62,586 bases of DNA from NCBI GenBank assembly GCA_001898145.1, contig MKSR01000042.1:1-62586 (forward strand). The letters are read 5' to 3'. Below the pieces are notes generated by a model. The model saw only the letters and a program-made list of their open reading frames with translations. It was not told the origin of the DNA and ran no database searches. The DNA is from Dyadobacter sp. 50-39 (GTDB lineage: Bacteria > Bacteroidota > Bacteroidia > Cytophagales > Spirosomataceae). The first letter of the stretch is position 1, and the number at the start of each line of letters is the position of its first letter. Made by a program: the position numbers and the translations under genes. This document shows positions 15,426 to 24,944 of this stretch, piece after piece.

Positions 15426-17375
15426 CTATCTGATTAGCATAAAGCTCCCATTTTTGACCACTGTCTGACCGGATGCATTGGTCGCTTCGATCTTATAGAG
15501 GTAATAACCGCCGGGGGCCTTGCCGGTTTTGATGTTGCCATCCCAACCTTCCGCAATGTCATCGGAATGATAAATGACCTCGCCCCAGCGACTGAAAATA
15601 GACATGCTGAAACTCTTTACGAAATATGCCTTAACCTCGAATCGCTCATTGTAGGCGTCGCCGTTGGGGGTAAATGCATCTGGGACAAGGAGAATCGCTT
15701 CACTTCTGAAATTCAACAAATTGGACAGGCTCGTGAAACCACCGTCGGAGGATTTCGCCTCGATCCGATAGCCGAAATCCGACTGCGATGCAAGGTCCAG
15801 GGTGTGGCTCGTCGATAGTCCTTTGGGCGTTTCGTTTACCACATTGCCGCCCTCATCCACCTGTTGCAAAGTGTAGTTCCCCACCTGCCCGATGAATGGA
15901 GCGTCCCCATTCCAGGCAATATCCGGCGTCCGGGTAGCGAGCAAAATGGAACAAACCGGTGCGCTGAACGACGGAGATTTCAATTTACAGGCATTTTCGT
16001 ACTGAAAACGATAGCAATAAGAGCTCTGCGATGCATTTACGTTCGTATCGTCCCACTGCAAACTCTGGTTATTGACAGGCGAAACCACCTCAAAATTGGA
16101 ACTACCAAGCAATGCCCGTTCCACCACCAGGTTATATTCGCTGGTAAGCCCTTCGCCCGAAAGCTCCACTTTGGTGGTAATGGTATTGTTGTCCACGACC
16201 GTCACCAACGCCTGGGTAATGTCTCCGGGAGGAGAAGTTTTGGGTTCCAGGCTGATAGGCGCGGAATAAGCGCGCACGTCGTTTTCGATGATCGCGACGA
16301 TTTCATACTGATAAGTATTCCCGCATTTAACATCGGTATCCTCATAGGAACGCTTGTCCGATGTAGTGAAAATGACCGCGCCGTTCCGTTTGAGCTGGTA
16401 CTCCACCAGGCGCTCCGTATTCGGCTCGTTCTCCCATTCGAGGGAAATGATCTCATCGAGCGACAGTCCACCCTGTTTCAATGCGATACTGCTGACGATC
16501 GGACTTTTGACAACATTACCGCAAATGTCCGTTGACCAGAGTTGAAAGCGGTAAACCACTTTCGGATCCAGCAGCGGTACCGACGCCGACTGCGCGCCAC
16601 CGGTCTGCCCGGTTTGATTGGTAAAAATGAAATCCCCGTCTCCCTTGGCGATATAAACCTTGGTTTCAATGCCTTCGATCCCGTCATAAATAATCTTGGC
16701 ATTCCCGTTGGCCGGCATTTCGACACTTCGGATCCGGACGCCGGCAAGCGATTGCTGCGTACTGGCCGTCAATGTGGTAGTATTGGCTTCCGCATTGCAA
16801 ACGCTGTTGGTATAAGAACCTTTCAGCGTAATGGCCGGAATGCTGCCGCCCGATGTATATGTGTGCTCAAAAAAGGCAGCCGTATTGGTTTTCAGATTGA
16901 CATTCTGCGTTTTCCCGTCGCCCCAGTTGATCGTCACGGCATCGTATGCTTTCGTAACCGCGTCATCCCCGAGCGTCACCCGCACCTTGCCATTCGGACA
17001 GGTTACCAGTTCTGCGCTGGGCCCGCGGGTTTCTTTCACAGTTACATCCTTGCATAAACTGAAACCTCCGACGTCTTTGATACTGCCGTATTGGAGGATC
17101 GTGTAAGTACCGGGCGTGTTGTAGGTGTGGGTTAAAACGTAGGAGCGGTCCGCTTCCCTGGGCGGACTTGTGCTGTTCTTGTCAAAAGTGTAGGAATAGG
17201 TCACACTCTCCGCATTCGTCATTTGGTTGGTAATGCTCACCTGCATGGGTGCGCAACCGATCTCGGGCGTTACGGTAAATGCTCCGGTAGTACTGCAAAA
17301 GCTCTGACCTGAAACTTCTCGATTAATCAGCGAAAAAATGCCTGAAAGAAATATGATCAGTAGCTTATGTTTCAT
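15426..17375 (-). CDS. T9SS type B cargo protein, paralogue of the next gene
   Basis: The 649-residue protein has a signal peptide (LLIIFLSGIFSLINREVSGQ), a PKD-like domain (INWGDGKTQ and FFEHTY around residues 150-175), Fn3-like repeats and a C-terminal type IX sorting domain (FTPNGDAYNERFEVK, FSRWGEVIYHSDD, EGWDGNIKTG, final NGSFMLIR). The domain order, cysteine spacing and length match the gene at 13304-15235, so the two arose by tandem duplication. The 190 bases between them leave room for a separate promoter, although no clear box was found. No catalytic domain is visible. Confidence 0.88.
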   Translation of the reverse strand: MKHKLLIIFLSGIFSLINREVSGQSFCSTTGAFTVTPEIGCAPMQVSITNQMTNAESVTYSYTFDKNSTSPPREADRSYVLTHTYNTPGTYTILQYGSIKDVGGFSLCKDVTVKETRGPSAELVTCPNGKVRVTLGDDAVTKAYDAVTINWGDGKTQNVNLKTNTAAFFEHTYTSGGSIPAITLKGSYTNSVCNAEANTTTLTASTQQSLAGVRIRSVEMPANGNAKIIYDGIEGIETKVYIAKGDGDFIFTNQTGQTGGAQSASVPLLDPKVVYRFQLWSTDICGNVVKSPIVSSIALKQGGLSLDEIISLEWENEPNTERLVEYQLKRNGAVIFTTSDKRSYEDTDVKCGNTYQYEIVAIIENDVRAYSAPISLEPKTSPPGDITQALVTVVDNNTITTKVELSGEGLTSEYNLVVERALLGSSNFEVVSPVNNQSLQWDDTNVNASQSSYCYRFQYENACKLKSPSFSAPVCSILLATRTPDIAWNGDAPFIGQVGNYTLQQVDEGGNVVNETPKGLSTSHTLDLASQSDFGYRIEAKSSDGGFTSLSNLLNFRSEAILLVPDAFTPNGDAYNERFEVKAYFVKSFSMSIFSRWGEVIYHSDDIAEGWDGNIKTGKAPGGYYLYKIEATNASGQTVVKNGSFMLIR

Positions 17376-17498
17376 AGTGAGTAAAGTAGGTTCCGCCAGG
17401 TGCGCTTACGCGGGTTTGCTTCGGTGAAACGGATCATGCAAATCCTTTGTTCAATCTGTAACGGACGTTCAAAAATAGAACTTTCGACATTATCAACG

Positions 17499-17506
17499 TA
17501 CCTTTG
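17499..17506 (+). promoter_or_regulatory. -7 element of ribBA
   Basis: TACCTTTG matches TAnnTTTG 52 bases before the ribBA start. I saw no FMN riboswitch features in the leader. Confidence 0.5.
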
Positions 17507-17557
17507 CAGAGTAAAAACGAGTTTTAGTTTAAAACTATTTTTTCATTAACCCGATTA

Positions 17558-18814
17558 ATGAGTAACAATACGAACCCGATTGCACTGGACTCTATCGAAG
17601 ACGCCATTGAAGCAATCAAAAGTGGGGAGCTTATCATCGTTGTAGATGACGAGGACCGTGAGAATGAAGGTGATTTCATCTGCGCTGCCGAGCTCATAAC
17701 ACCGGAAATAGTCAATTTTATGGCGAGGGAAGGCCGCGGGCTCATCTGCGTTCCTATTACGGAAGAGCGCTGCTCCGAACTCGAACTTGAAATGATGGTG
17801 GGCACCAACACAGCCCTGCACGAAACGGCGTTCACGGTTTCCGTGGACTTGCTCGGACATGGCTGCACCACGGGCATCTCTGCCAGTGACCGCTCGAAAA
17901 CCATTCAGGCATTGGTCAGCAAGGATACCAAGCCGGCAGACCTCGGCCGCCCCGGACATATTTTCCCCCTGAAAGCCAAAAGAGGCGGTGTGCTCCGGCG
18001 CACCGGCCATACTGAAGCCGCGATCGATTTCCCTCGCCTGGCAGGACTATCGCCCGCAGGTGTGCTGGTCGAGATTCTGAATGAAGATGGTTCGATGGCA
18101 CGCTTGCCGCAGCTTCGCGAGATCGCCAATCGCTTCAATCTGAAACTCGTCAGCATTAAAGACCTCATTGAATACCGCCTGCGTGAGGAGTCGTTGATCA
18201 AACGGGAGATCGGAGTGGATATGCCTACCAAGTGGGGCCATTTCGACCTGATTGCGTACCGTCAGATCAATACCGGCGACCTGCACCTTGCGTTGGTGAA
18301 AGGTACCTGGGAAAAAGACGAGCCCGTGCTCGTGCGCGTACACTCGTCATGCGTGACGGGCGACATTTTCGGCTCCTGCCGCTGTGACTGCGGCCCTCAG
18401 CTTCATAAGGCCATGGAAATGGTAGATGAGGCAGGTAAAGGGGTGATCGTATATATGAACCAGGAAGGTCGCGGAATCGGACTTCTGAATAAACTGCGCG
18501 CTTATAAATTACAGGAAATGGGCCGCGATACCGTCGAGGCAAACCTTGAACTGGGCTTTCCGATGGACGATCGCGACTACGGTGTGGGTGCGCAAATCCT
18601 GCGTGACCTGGAACTCACCAAGATCAAGCTCATTACAAACAACCCGAAAAAGCGCGCCGGTTTGATCGGTTATGGCCTCGAAATCGTGGATTCGGTAGGA
18701 ATCGAGATTCCGGCCAATCCGTACAACGAGAAATACCTGCTCACCAAACGTGACAAAATGGGTCACAACCTGAGCAACCTGTCAACCATCGTTGGACATA
18801 ACAAAGGACTATGA
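17558..18814 (+). CDS. ribBA: Bifunctional DHBP synthase / GTP cyclohydrolase II
   Basis: The 418-residue protein catalyses two entry steps of riboflavin synthesis. The N-terminal RibB half (about 1-205) carries the acidic [11 protein letters not shown] loop and GRPGHIFPL, and makes 3,4-dihydroxy-2-butanone 4-phosphate from ribulose 5-phosphate. The C-terminal RibA half carries the zinc cysteines in CRCDCGP and the NQEGRGIGL and NPKKRAGL motifs, and opens GTP. Both active sites look intact. The stop overlaps the start of a GNAT gene by four bases (ATGA), so the two are translationally coupled. Confidence 0.96.
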   Translation: MSNNTNPIALDSIEDAIEAIKSGELIIVVDDEDRENEGDFICAAELITPEIVNFMAREGRGLICVPITEERCSELELEMMVGTNTALHETAFTVSVDLLGHGCTTGISASDRSKTIQALVSKDTKPADLGRPGHIFPLKAKRGGVLRRTGHTEAAIDFPRLAGLSPAGVLVEILNEDGSMARLPQLREIANRFNLKLVSIKDLIEYRLREESLIKREIGVDMPTKWGHFDLIAYRQINTGDLHLALVKGTWEKDEPVLVRVHSSCVTGDIFGSCRCDCGPQLHKAMEMVDEAGKGVIVYMNQEGRGIGLLNKLRAYKLQEMGRDTVEANLELGFPMDDRDYGVGAQILRDLELTKIKLITNNPKKRAGLIGYGLEIVDSVGIEIPANPYNEKYLLTKRDKMGHNLSNLSTIVGHNKGL

Positions 18815-19239
18815 CGATCGAATCCGTCCAGAACGACGCTGATATCCTCAAATGCCGCGGCGCTATCCAGGCGCTGCGGCCATTGCTGACCGACGACATT
18901 TATACCGAGGCGGTCAGACAAACCCTTGCCGACAACCGGCAAATCATTTTCATCGAAGACGGCACTCCCGATGCCGCCGCCGTAGCCGTTTTTGAAACCG
19001 GTTACAATCTTTTTCGTGGAAAATACATCTACCTCGACGATCTTTCGACTTTGCCGTCGCAGCGTGGAAAAGGCTACGCGGGTATGCTGCTCGACTGGAT
19101 TGCCGACTATGCCAGGAGGGAGGGATTCAACGAAATTCACCTCGATTCCGGCGTAAATGCAGCCCGGACCGATGCGCACCGGCTTTATCTCAATAAAAGA
19201 TTTCAGGTGGCCAGCCTGCACTTCGTTGCCAGGGTCTGA
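18811..19239 (+). CDS. GNAT family N-acetyltransferase
   Basis: The 142-residue protein has the GNAT core, including the acetyl-CoA pyrophosphate loop [11 protein letters not shown] (about residues 90-100) preceded by the beta-4 strand [11 protein letters not shown]. The C-terminal [16 protein letters not shown] is the usual motif B helix. The substrate is unknown. It overlaps ribBA by 4 bases, so it is coupled to riboflavin synthesis in expression, although that need not mean a shared pathway. Confidence 0.87.
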   Translation: MTIESVQNDADILKCRGAIQALRPLLTDDIYTEAVRQTLADNRQIIFIEDGTPDAAAVAVFETGYNLFRGKYIYLDDLSTLPSQRGKGYAGMLLDWIADYARREGFNEIHLDSGVNAARTDAHRLYLNKRFQVASLHFVARV

Positions 19240-19281
19240 TTTTTTAATCCAGATTTGCCGGCAATTTTAGCACATAACTAC

Positions 19282-20259
19282 ATGACAATCGATCAGGTTT
19301 TTGAAGCATTTGATACCCTCCGTGTATTGGTAATCGGCGATGTGATGCTCGATTCCTACGTCTGGGGAAAAGTAGAAAGAATATCTCCGGAAGCCCCCGT
19401 ACCGGTGGTCAATGTTCAAAAAAGGGAATACCGCCTGGGTGGTGCCGGCAATGTGCTGCTGAATGTACAATCCCTGGGTGCAGAAGCGGTTATCTGCTCG
19501 GTAATCGGTACCGACGGCCCTGGCGACCTGCTTGAAAACAGCCTGAAAGAAAAAGGCCTGAACTGCGACGGCCTGATTCGCAGTGACGACCGCATTACTA
19601 CCATCAAGGAGCGCATTATCGCTGGTTCCCAGCAGGTTGTACGTATCGACACCGAAACTGACAAGCCTGTTTCCAAGTCGGAAACTGAAAAACTCGTTGC
19701 AAAAGCCAAGGAGCTGATCCCTTCCTGCCAGGTGATCATTTTTGAAGATTACGACAAAGGTGTGCTGACGCCCGAATCGATCGCTGAAATCACCGCATTC
19801 GCCAATGCCAACAATGTGCCAACGGTGGTCGATCCCAAAAAACGCAATTTCCTAGCCTATAACCACGTCACACTTTTCAAACCGAACCTGAAAGAGCTTC
19901 GCGAAGGTTTGAAAGTGGATTTCAATGTGGATAACCTCGACGAATTGAAAGCGACCGTCCAGCATTTGAAAGATTCACTTCAAGCAAAGGGCGCCCTGAT
20001 CACGCTTTCGGAAAGAGGTGTTTTCATCGACTTTAATGAAGAAACCCATCAGCTTCCCGCGCATATCCGCCAGATCGCCGACGTTTCCGGCGCAGGAGAT
20101 ACCGTGATCAGCATTGCGGCCTGCTGCGTGGCGTTAGGCCTTCCCGCCAGAAGCGTCGCCGCGATTTCGAACCTTGGCGGCGGGTTGGTTTGCGAGATGG
20201 TCGGTGTAGTGCCTATCGACAAGGAGCTCCTGAAAACGGAGGCTAAAAAGTTGGTTTGA
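19282..20259 (+). CDS. PfkB-family kinase, heptose-7-phosphate kinase (RfaE1/HldE-N-like)
   Basis: The 325-residue kinase resembles the N-terminal domain of HldE. The N terminus has VLVIGDVMLDSYVWGKVERISPE, then RLGGAGNVLLN. The catalytic PfkB signature DVSGAGDTV places the base aspartate near residue 272. HldE-type enzymes phosphorylate heptose 7-phosphate for lipopolysaccharide core synthesis. The nucleotidyltransferase half is absent, as in the single-domain RfaE1 form. The start is set at 19282, where the conserved DQVFEAFDTLRVLVIGD begins; a start at 19255 would add nine unlike residues. A related sugar kinase role is possible. Confidence 0.82.
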   Translation: MTIDQVFEAFDTLRVLVIGDVMLDSYVWGKVERISPEAPVPVVNVQKREYRLGGAGNVLLNVQSLGAEAVICSVIGTDGPGDLLENSLKEKGLNCDGLIRSDDRITTIKERIIAGSQQVVRIDTETDKPVSKSETEKLVAKAKELIPSCQVIIFEDYDKGVLTPESIAEITAFANANNVPTVVDPKKRNFLAYNHVTLFKPNLKELREGLKVDFNVDNLDELKATVQHLKDSLQAKGALITLSERGVFIDFNEETHQLPAHIRQIADVSGAGDTVISIAACCVALGLPARSVAAISNLGGGLVCEMVGVVPIDKELLKTEAKKLV

Positions 20260-20295
20260 GCACTTTGACGGCGAGTTGTCCGCTGCCTGCTCGCC

Positions 20296-21273
20296 CTACC
20301 AGATTCCTCCTTCGCCCAGGCTCATCCTGCGCATGAATTTGGAAGAAAACTTGGAGCGGCTCGTGATGTAGCGCACGCTCGCACCGATATAAGGCGTGGT
20401 CGCGGGTGTGTAGGAAGTGAGGTTTTCGCGCGCGCTGTTAAATGTGCGCAACTGCCTGAATGTCGTCACACCGGCTTCCACCGACACATTTATCACCGAA
20501 AACAAGTGCGCATTAGCTGCAACGCCGGTTTTGATCTGGCGGTAGTTCTCGCGCCGCAATGCTTTTTCCTCCGGCGTCTGCACCTGGAATCCCCCACTGT
20601 AACCGCTCAATCCTGCCAGGAAGTCCACATTGAACCATTTGGTAGCCTTGTAGTTTGCATTCATCATGAATGGCAGCAATGCCGATACCCGCCAGTGCTT
20701 ACCAAGCCCCTTATTAACTCCGAACACCGGAATGAACCGCAGTTTTTGGTTGTAAGCCAGCACAGATCCGTACATGAACTGTGTCCGAAGGCCCAGGATG
20801 TGCATTCTGGCCGCACCGCCCCAGAAAAATGGCTGCGGGCTGAAAAACGTTTCATTACTTTCCGTCATCCCCAAACCACCCCCATACACCCAGAGGCGGT
20901 CCTTGATACTGGCCTGCAAACGGAGCACGCCTAAGGATAATGTTTTATAGCCGTTGGCTGGATCATTCTTACCATCGAAGGTGGGTTGAATCTGCGTGTA
21001 CTGTGCCAGTGCCACCGTGTGTACCGCCCTTAGATCAAACTTTTTCCGGAGACTGTAACCGAGCTGTACCTCGCTTTGGAGCGGGATAATGCCGAAAAAT
21101 CCTGTGCGTGTGACGCCATAATCCTGCGTCCCGTCGAGGCTGGAAGGCACGGTATAATCGGCTTTCAGGGTCAGATTGGGGTAAAAAAGGCGGCTCAGTG
21201 AAAAATGCTGGGCCTGTGCAGGGCCGGCCAAGCACAAGATAAGACAGGTTAACAGGTTGCGCGAGTTAGCCAT
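20296..21273 (-). CDS. Predicted outer membrane beta-barrel protein
   Basis: The 325-residue protein has a signal peptide (LLTCLILCLAGPAQAQ) and then alternating aromatic/hydrophobic strands typical of an outer membrane barrel, such as LQSEVQLGYSLRKKFDLRAV and RLQASIKDRLWVYGGGLG. It resembles Bacteroidota outer membrane proteins of the DUF6268 type, though I hold that family name loosely. A transport or structural role is possible, but nothing specific can be read. It converges with the kinase gene, 36 bases apart. Confidence 0.65.
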   Translation of the reverse strand: MANSRNLLTCLILCLAGPAQAQHFSLSRLFYPNLTLKADYTVPSSLDGTQDYGVTRTGFFGIIPLQSEVQLGYSLRKKFDLRAVHTVALAQYTQIQPTFDGKNDPANGYKTLSLGVLRLQASIKDRLWVYGGGLGMTESNETFFSPQPFFWGGAARMHILGLRTQFMYGSVLAYNQKLRFIPVFGVNKGLGKHWRVSALLPFMMNANYKATKWFNVDFLAGLSGYSGGFQVQTPEEKALRRENYRQIKTGVAANAHLFSVINVSVEAGVTTFRQLRTFNSARENLTSYTPATTPYIGASVRYITSRSKFSSKFMRRMSLGEGGIW

Positions 21274-21410
21274 GTAGAAAAGTTAGGGGATGCGTTAAAA
21301 TGTTGGCAAATAACGCGAAAAGGACTGGGCTATTGTATAAATCCCCCAGTAACCAATGTCCTGAAAAGTTCGTTGATTTACTTTCCTAACTGAAACAGCT
21401 ATAACATACT

Positions 21411-23150
21411 ATGATCCGATTCGCCTCCCTTAAAGCGCTGACTGACAACGCCATTTATACAGTTTCAAGATACAAGCTGCCCACTTTCATCGCGCTACTT
21501 AAAACGGTCCTGCTCATTTGGCTTAATGAAAAACCTTCTTCAAATGGAACGTTAAGCGCTACACTCACCCGGCTCGCATTTGTGGCAGCGTTAGCATTGC
21601 CTTTGGCACTCGCGATCCTGTTGTCGGAAGAACGGAAGCAATGGCAGCCCTATTTTTCCAAAATGCTGGCCGGCCTGGTGACCATCCTGCTCGCTATCTA
21701 CTATTTAACAATGGACTCTGAGCCCAATCTGACGCAGACCTACCGTTTTGCTATTTTTTGGACAGGAGCACATTTGCTGGTTTCCTACGCACCATTCATT
21801 GGCACAAATGATAAAGAGGGCTTTTGGCAATATAACAAATCACTTTTCCTGCAATTCCTGAATGCCTCTCTGTATAGCGGTACATTGTATGTGGGCCTAC
21901 TCGTAGCGGTTCAGACCGTCAAATACCTTTTCAATGTAACGTATCCGTTTTCTATCGAACTGGATTTATTCATTGTTGCCTCGACCTTTTTCCACACTAT
22001 CTTCTTTCTGAGCAAAATTGCCAAACCAGGCGATCCTGGCAACGATTATCCGGTTGGTTTAAAGATTTTTACCCAATACGTGCTTCTGCCGTTGGTGGTT
22101 ATCTATGTAACCATTTTATATGTTTACGAGGCGAAAATCGTAGTTCAATGGCAGCTCCCGCAGGGCCAGGTTGCTTATCTGGTGCTGGCGTTTTCGATCG
22201 CCGGAATTTTCGCATTGCTTTTGCTTTATCCATTGAGCCGAACGGCGGGCGAACGATGGATCACCATTTTCAGCCGGAGATATTATCTCGCGCTTTTACC
22301 GCTTATCGTGCTCCTGTTCACCGGCATATTCCGGCGGATCAACGATTACGGCGTTACCGAAAACCGGTACATCGTCGCTGTGCTGGCATTCTGGCTGGCT
22401 GGAATCACGCTATATTTCCTCTCCGGGAAGCGCGACGATATCCGATGGATCCCGATCACACTATCTGCATTGTGCTTTGTTTTGCCCATTGGCCCCTGGA
22501 ATATATTCACGGTTTCCAAAAGCAGCCAGCTGGAACACTTTGTCAAAATCCTTAAAAGAAACAACATTCTCAACGCTAAAAGTCAGATCTCGCAAGTGAA
22601 AAAGGTTGCTGAGAAAGAACGGGAACAACTCACATCGATCATCGACTTTTTTAGAAACAGGGAATTAACAGGTCTTGAACCATACTTTGCAGGATTCAAC
22701 GAAAAGAACCCCGGAGACTACGGCTATTATGCTGCCATGGAAGCTACTCTGAACGAGTATGTTCTTTCTGACAAACAGAAAGATTCGGGGACCTATACAA
22801 GCTTTTCCCCCAGGCATTCCGGAAATGAAGCGAGCGTGTCCCTGATCGGATTTGAACACGCGCTGTTCATCGATCCCAATCAAAACGATTCGATCGCTGA
22901 TCAAGAAGTGGAAATACGTATCGAAGATTCCGGAAAGCGGTGGATATTGCATCGAAATGGCGATAAAGTCGTAGTATGGGATATCGCGGCTCGTGTGAGC
23001 GCATTACGGGAAAACTATGAGCCTTTTGCGTTGAATGTGCCGCAGGATTCCCTCATTTTTACCCATGGAAAAAGGTATAAAATGGTTCTCAGATCCCTTT
23101 CCTCCTCAAATGAAAATTGCTACGGCAGCGGCATTCTGTTCTATAAATAG
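21411..23150 (+). CDS. DUF4153 multi-pass membrane protein
   Basis: The 579-residue protein has about twelve hydrophobic segments in the first 370 residues, followed by a soluble C-terminal domain of about 200 residues. Segments such as FAIFWTGAHLLVSYAPF, GFWQYNKSLFLQFLNASLYSGTLY and NDYPVGLKIFTQYVLLPLV are characteristic of DUF4153. The C-terminal region (IDFFRNRELTGLEPY, YGYYAAMEATLNEY) is soluble. The function of the family is unknown. It stands alone between the barrel protein and the ChbG-like gene. Confidence 0.8.
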   Translation: MIRFASLKALTDNAIYTVSRYKLPTFIALLKTVLLIWLNEKPSSNGTLSATLTRLAFVAALALPLALAILLSEERKQWQPYFSKMLAGLVTILLAIYYLTMDSEPNLTQTYRFAIFWTGAHLLVSYAPFIGTNDKEGFWQYNKSLFLQFLNASLYSGTLYVGLLVAVQTVKYLFNVTYPFSIELDLFIVASTFFHTIFFLSKIAKPGDPGNDYPVGLKIFTQYVLLPLVVIYVTILYVYEAKIVVQWQLPQGQVAYLVLAFSIAGIFALLLLYPLSRTAGERWITIFSRRYYLALLPLIVLLFTGIFRRINDYGVTENRYIVAVLAFWLAGITLYFLSGKRDDIRWIPITLSALCFVLPIGPWNIFTVSKSSQLEHFVKILKRNNILNAKSQISQVKKVAEKEREQLTSIIDFFRNRELTGLEPYFAGFNEKNPGDYGYYAAMEATLNEYVLSDKQKDSGTYTSFSPRHSGNEASVSLIGFEHALFIDPNQNDSIADQEVEIRIEDSGKRWILHRNGDKVVVWDIAARVSALRENYEPFALNVPQDSLIFTHGKRYKMVLRSLSSSNENCYGSGILFYK

Positions 23151-23234
23151 ATTTTGGCAAGACACAGATAGTCCGATACCCCATTTACAGGGTATACCCA
23201 CTGGTTTCCAGCTCATCCCATTCCAATTTCGTTT

Positions 23235-24233
23235 ATGAAAAAACTGCTGCTACTGCTGTCAATGCTACCGTGCCTGCATTCATTAGCCCAGACTACCGAG
23301 CCGACCTACGCCGAAAAGCTCGGTTACCCTAAAGGTAAAAAAGTGCTTATCATCCACGTGGACGATGTGGGTATGTCGTACGAATCCAACCAGGGTGCTA
23401 TCAAGGCTATCCGTGAGGGAGTTGCTAATTCTCTGAGCGTGATGATGCCTTGCGGATGGGTACCGGGGTTTGTACATTATTGGAAAGAGAACAAGGATAT
23501 CGATGCGGGGCTGCATTTGACCATGACGTCGGAATGGAAGGACTATCGTTGGGGGCCGCTGGCGGGCAAAACGAATGTAAAAGGCCTCACCGACTCCGAA
23601 GGCGCATTGTGGCGCAGTGTAGCCGACGTCGTGAAGAACGCCTCGCCCAACGAGGTGGAGACCGAAATCCGTGCGCAGCTGGAACGTGCACGCACGATGG
23701 GCTTTGAGCCTACGCATCTGGACTCCCACATGGGCACGCTCTTCGCGACGCCGGAGTTCCTCGAAAGATATCTGAAAGTGGGAATGCAGGAAAAAATTCC
23801 GGTGATGTTCCCCGGTGGTCATAACACCGCTATTCGCGGCGAAGAGAAGATGATTGCGGAAAGATTTGAAATGACTCAGCAAGTAGGCAAGCAGCTCTGG
23901 GCAGCAGGATTACCCGTGCTCGACGACCTGGAAAACAGCAGCTACGGCTGGAAAGGCCCCGAAAATGGCGACAAGTCCGAAAAGGCATTGCAAAAGTATA
24001 AAACCGCCAAATACATCGAAGCGATTGGCAAGCTGAAACCCGGCCTCACGATGGTAATCATGCATTGCACCATCCACACCGAAGTTTTTCCACACATCTC
24101 CGATTCCTGGCCCACCCGCGAAGGAGATTTCCTGGCTATGATCGATCCGGAATTGAAGAAGTATATTGAGAAAGAAGGGATTGTACTGACGACCTGGCGT
24201 GAAGCGATGGCGAGGCGGCAAAAGGTGAAGTAG
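23235..24233 (+). CDS. ChbG/HpnK (YdjC-like) carbohydrate deacetylase
   Basis: The 332-residue protein has a signal peptide (LLLLLSMLPCLHSLAQ), so it acts in the periplasm or beyond. The YdjC/ChbG fold is marked by the metal-binding IHVDDVGMS (about residues 35-43), DAGLHLTMTSEW and THLDSHMGTLF. Family members remove acetyl groups from chitooligosaccharides or related amino sugars. Export is unusual for ChbG, which is cytoplasmic in Escherichia coli, so the substrate is probably an external polymer fragment. It ends 6 bases from the convergent nucleotidyltransferase gene. Confidence 0.82.
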   Translation: MKKLLLLLSMLPCLHSLAQTTEPTYAEKLGYPKGKKVLIIHVDDVGMSYESNQGAIKAIREGVANSLSVMMPCGWVPGFVHYWKENKDIDAGLHLTMTSEWKDYRWGPLAGKTNVKGLTDSEGALWRSVADVVKNASPNEVETEIRAQLERARTMGFEPTHLDSHMGTLFATPEFLERYLKVGMQEKIPVMFPGGHNTAIRGEEKMIAERFEMTQQVGKQLWAAGLPVLDDLENSSYGWKGPENGDKSEKALQKYKTAKYIEAIGKLKPGLTMVIMHCTIHTEVFPHISDSWPTREGDFLAMIDPELKKYIEKEGIVLTTWREAMARRQKVK

Positions 24234-24239
24234 CCGCGG

Positions 24240-24848
24240 TCACTGCTGTTCCTCCCAAATGCGCTGCAATTCTTCCACATCGGCAAGGTCTTTTTTCCTT
24301 GCCGTTGCCTTTTTCTCTGTGATAAGGTCGCGCAGGTGGATCACATGAAAAGGCACGCCTTCGTAATCAGCAACTAATGCTCTTTCGTAGCATGAATCGA
24401 AATCGCTTTCGGCAAATGCTTTTAACGAATGTCCCAGGTCAAGTTCAAAACCGGATTTCCCAAAACGAACCGACGTCCATCCAAAAATCAATGGCATCGT
24501 TCTCAAAAGCTCCGCGCCGACGACATCATTTTCGAGCAATGCGCGTACAAAAACTTCCGTGTTTTCACGAGTGTTACTGATCCATATGTCCATATCCAAA
24601 GTCGTGCGGATGTGACCATGAACTACTCCTGCCATACCTCCTACAAGCAGGTATCTTACCTGATTTTGGTTTAGGCTTTTCAAAAGCTGCAAAACATCCT
24701 CGCTGCTAATGTCCATCGAATGCTTGTTTTTGTTTTTGGGATTCGATCGATATAGCTTGTCTGCAACGCCATTCAATCGAATAAGCGCATCGAGATTTTC
24801 GGCGTGTTGCCTCGTTATTGCATTGGCAGACATAGGAAGTTGAGCCAT
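24240..24848 (-). CDS. MNT-like nucleotidyltransferase domain protein
   Basis: The 202-residue protein has a minimal nucleotidyltransferase core: GGMAGVVHGHIRTTLDMDIWI, matching the GG...HG.R.T.D.D pattern of AbiEii/DUF6036-type enzymes, with a later acidic residue in FELDLGHSL. The N-terminal 45 residues are helical and lead into a second possible start (ATG at 24716, MDISSEDVLQLL). Such domains are often the antitoxin or toxin part of two-gene modules, but no HEPN or AbiEi partner is adjacent. The TTG at 24869 is rejected as start because it lies inside the lpdA terminator hairpin. Confidence 0.68.
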   Translation of the reverse strand: MAQLPMSANAITRQHAENLDALIRLNGVADKLYRSNPKNKNKHSMDISSEDVLQLLKSLNQNQVRYLLVGGMAGVVHGHIRTTLDMDIWISNTRENTEVFVRALLENDVVGAELLRTMPLIFGWTSVRFGKSGFELDLGHSLKAFAESDFDSCYERALVADYEGVPFHVIHLRDLITEKKATARKKDLADVEELQRIWEEQQ

Positions 24849-24857
24849 GTTTTGAGT

Positions 24858-24894
24858 AAAAATAAACAATGCCCGGAAAAACTCCCGGGCATTG
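24858..24894 (-). terminator. Rho-independent terminator of lpdA
   Basis: On the minus strand a 10-bp perfect stem (24894-24885 with 24876-24867) and an 8-base loop are followed by TTTATTTTT. It sits 50 bases after the lpdA stop and just before the nucleotidyltransferase start. Confidence 0.85.
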
Positions 24895-24944
24895 CCTTTA
24901 TCTATATCTCGAAAGCCGACGGCCGATAGCCGACGTCTGACTTC

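Noticed and set aside
17376-17557. FMN riboswitch before ribBA
   Set aside because: The conserved RFN elements are not visible in this leader.
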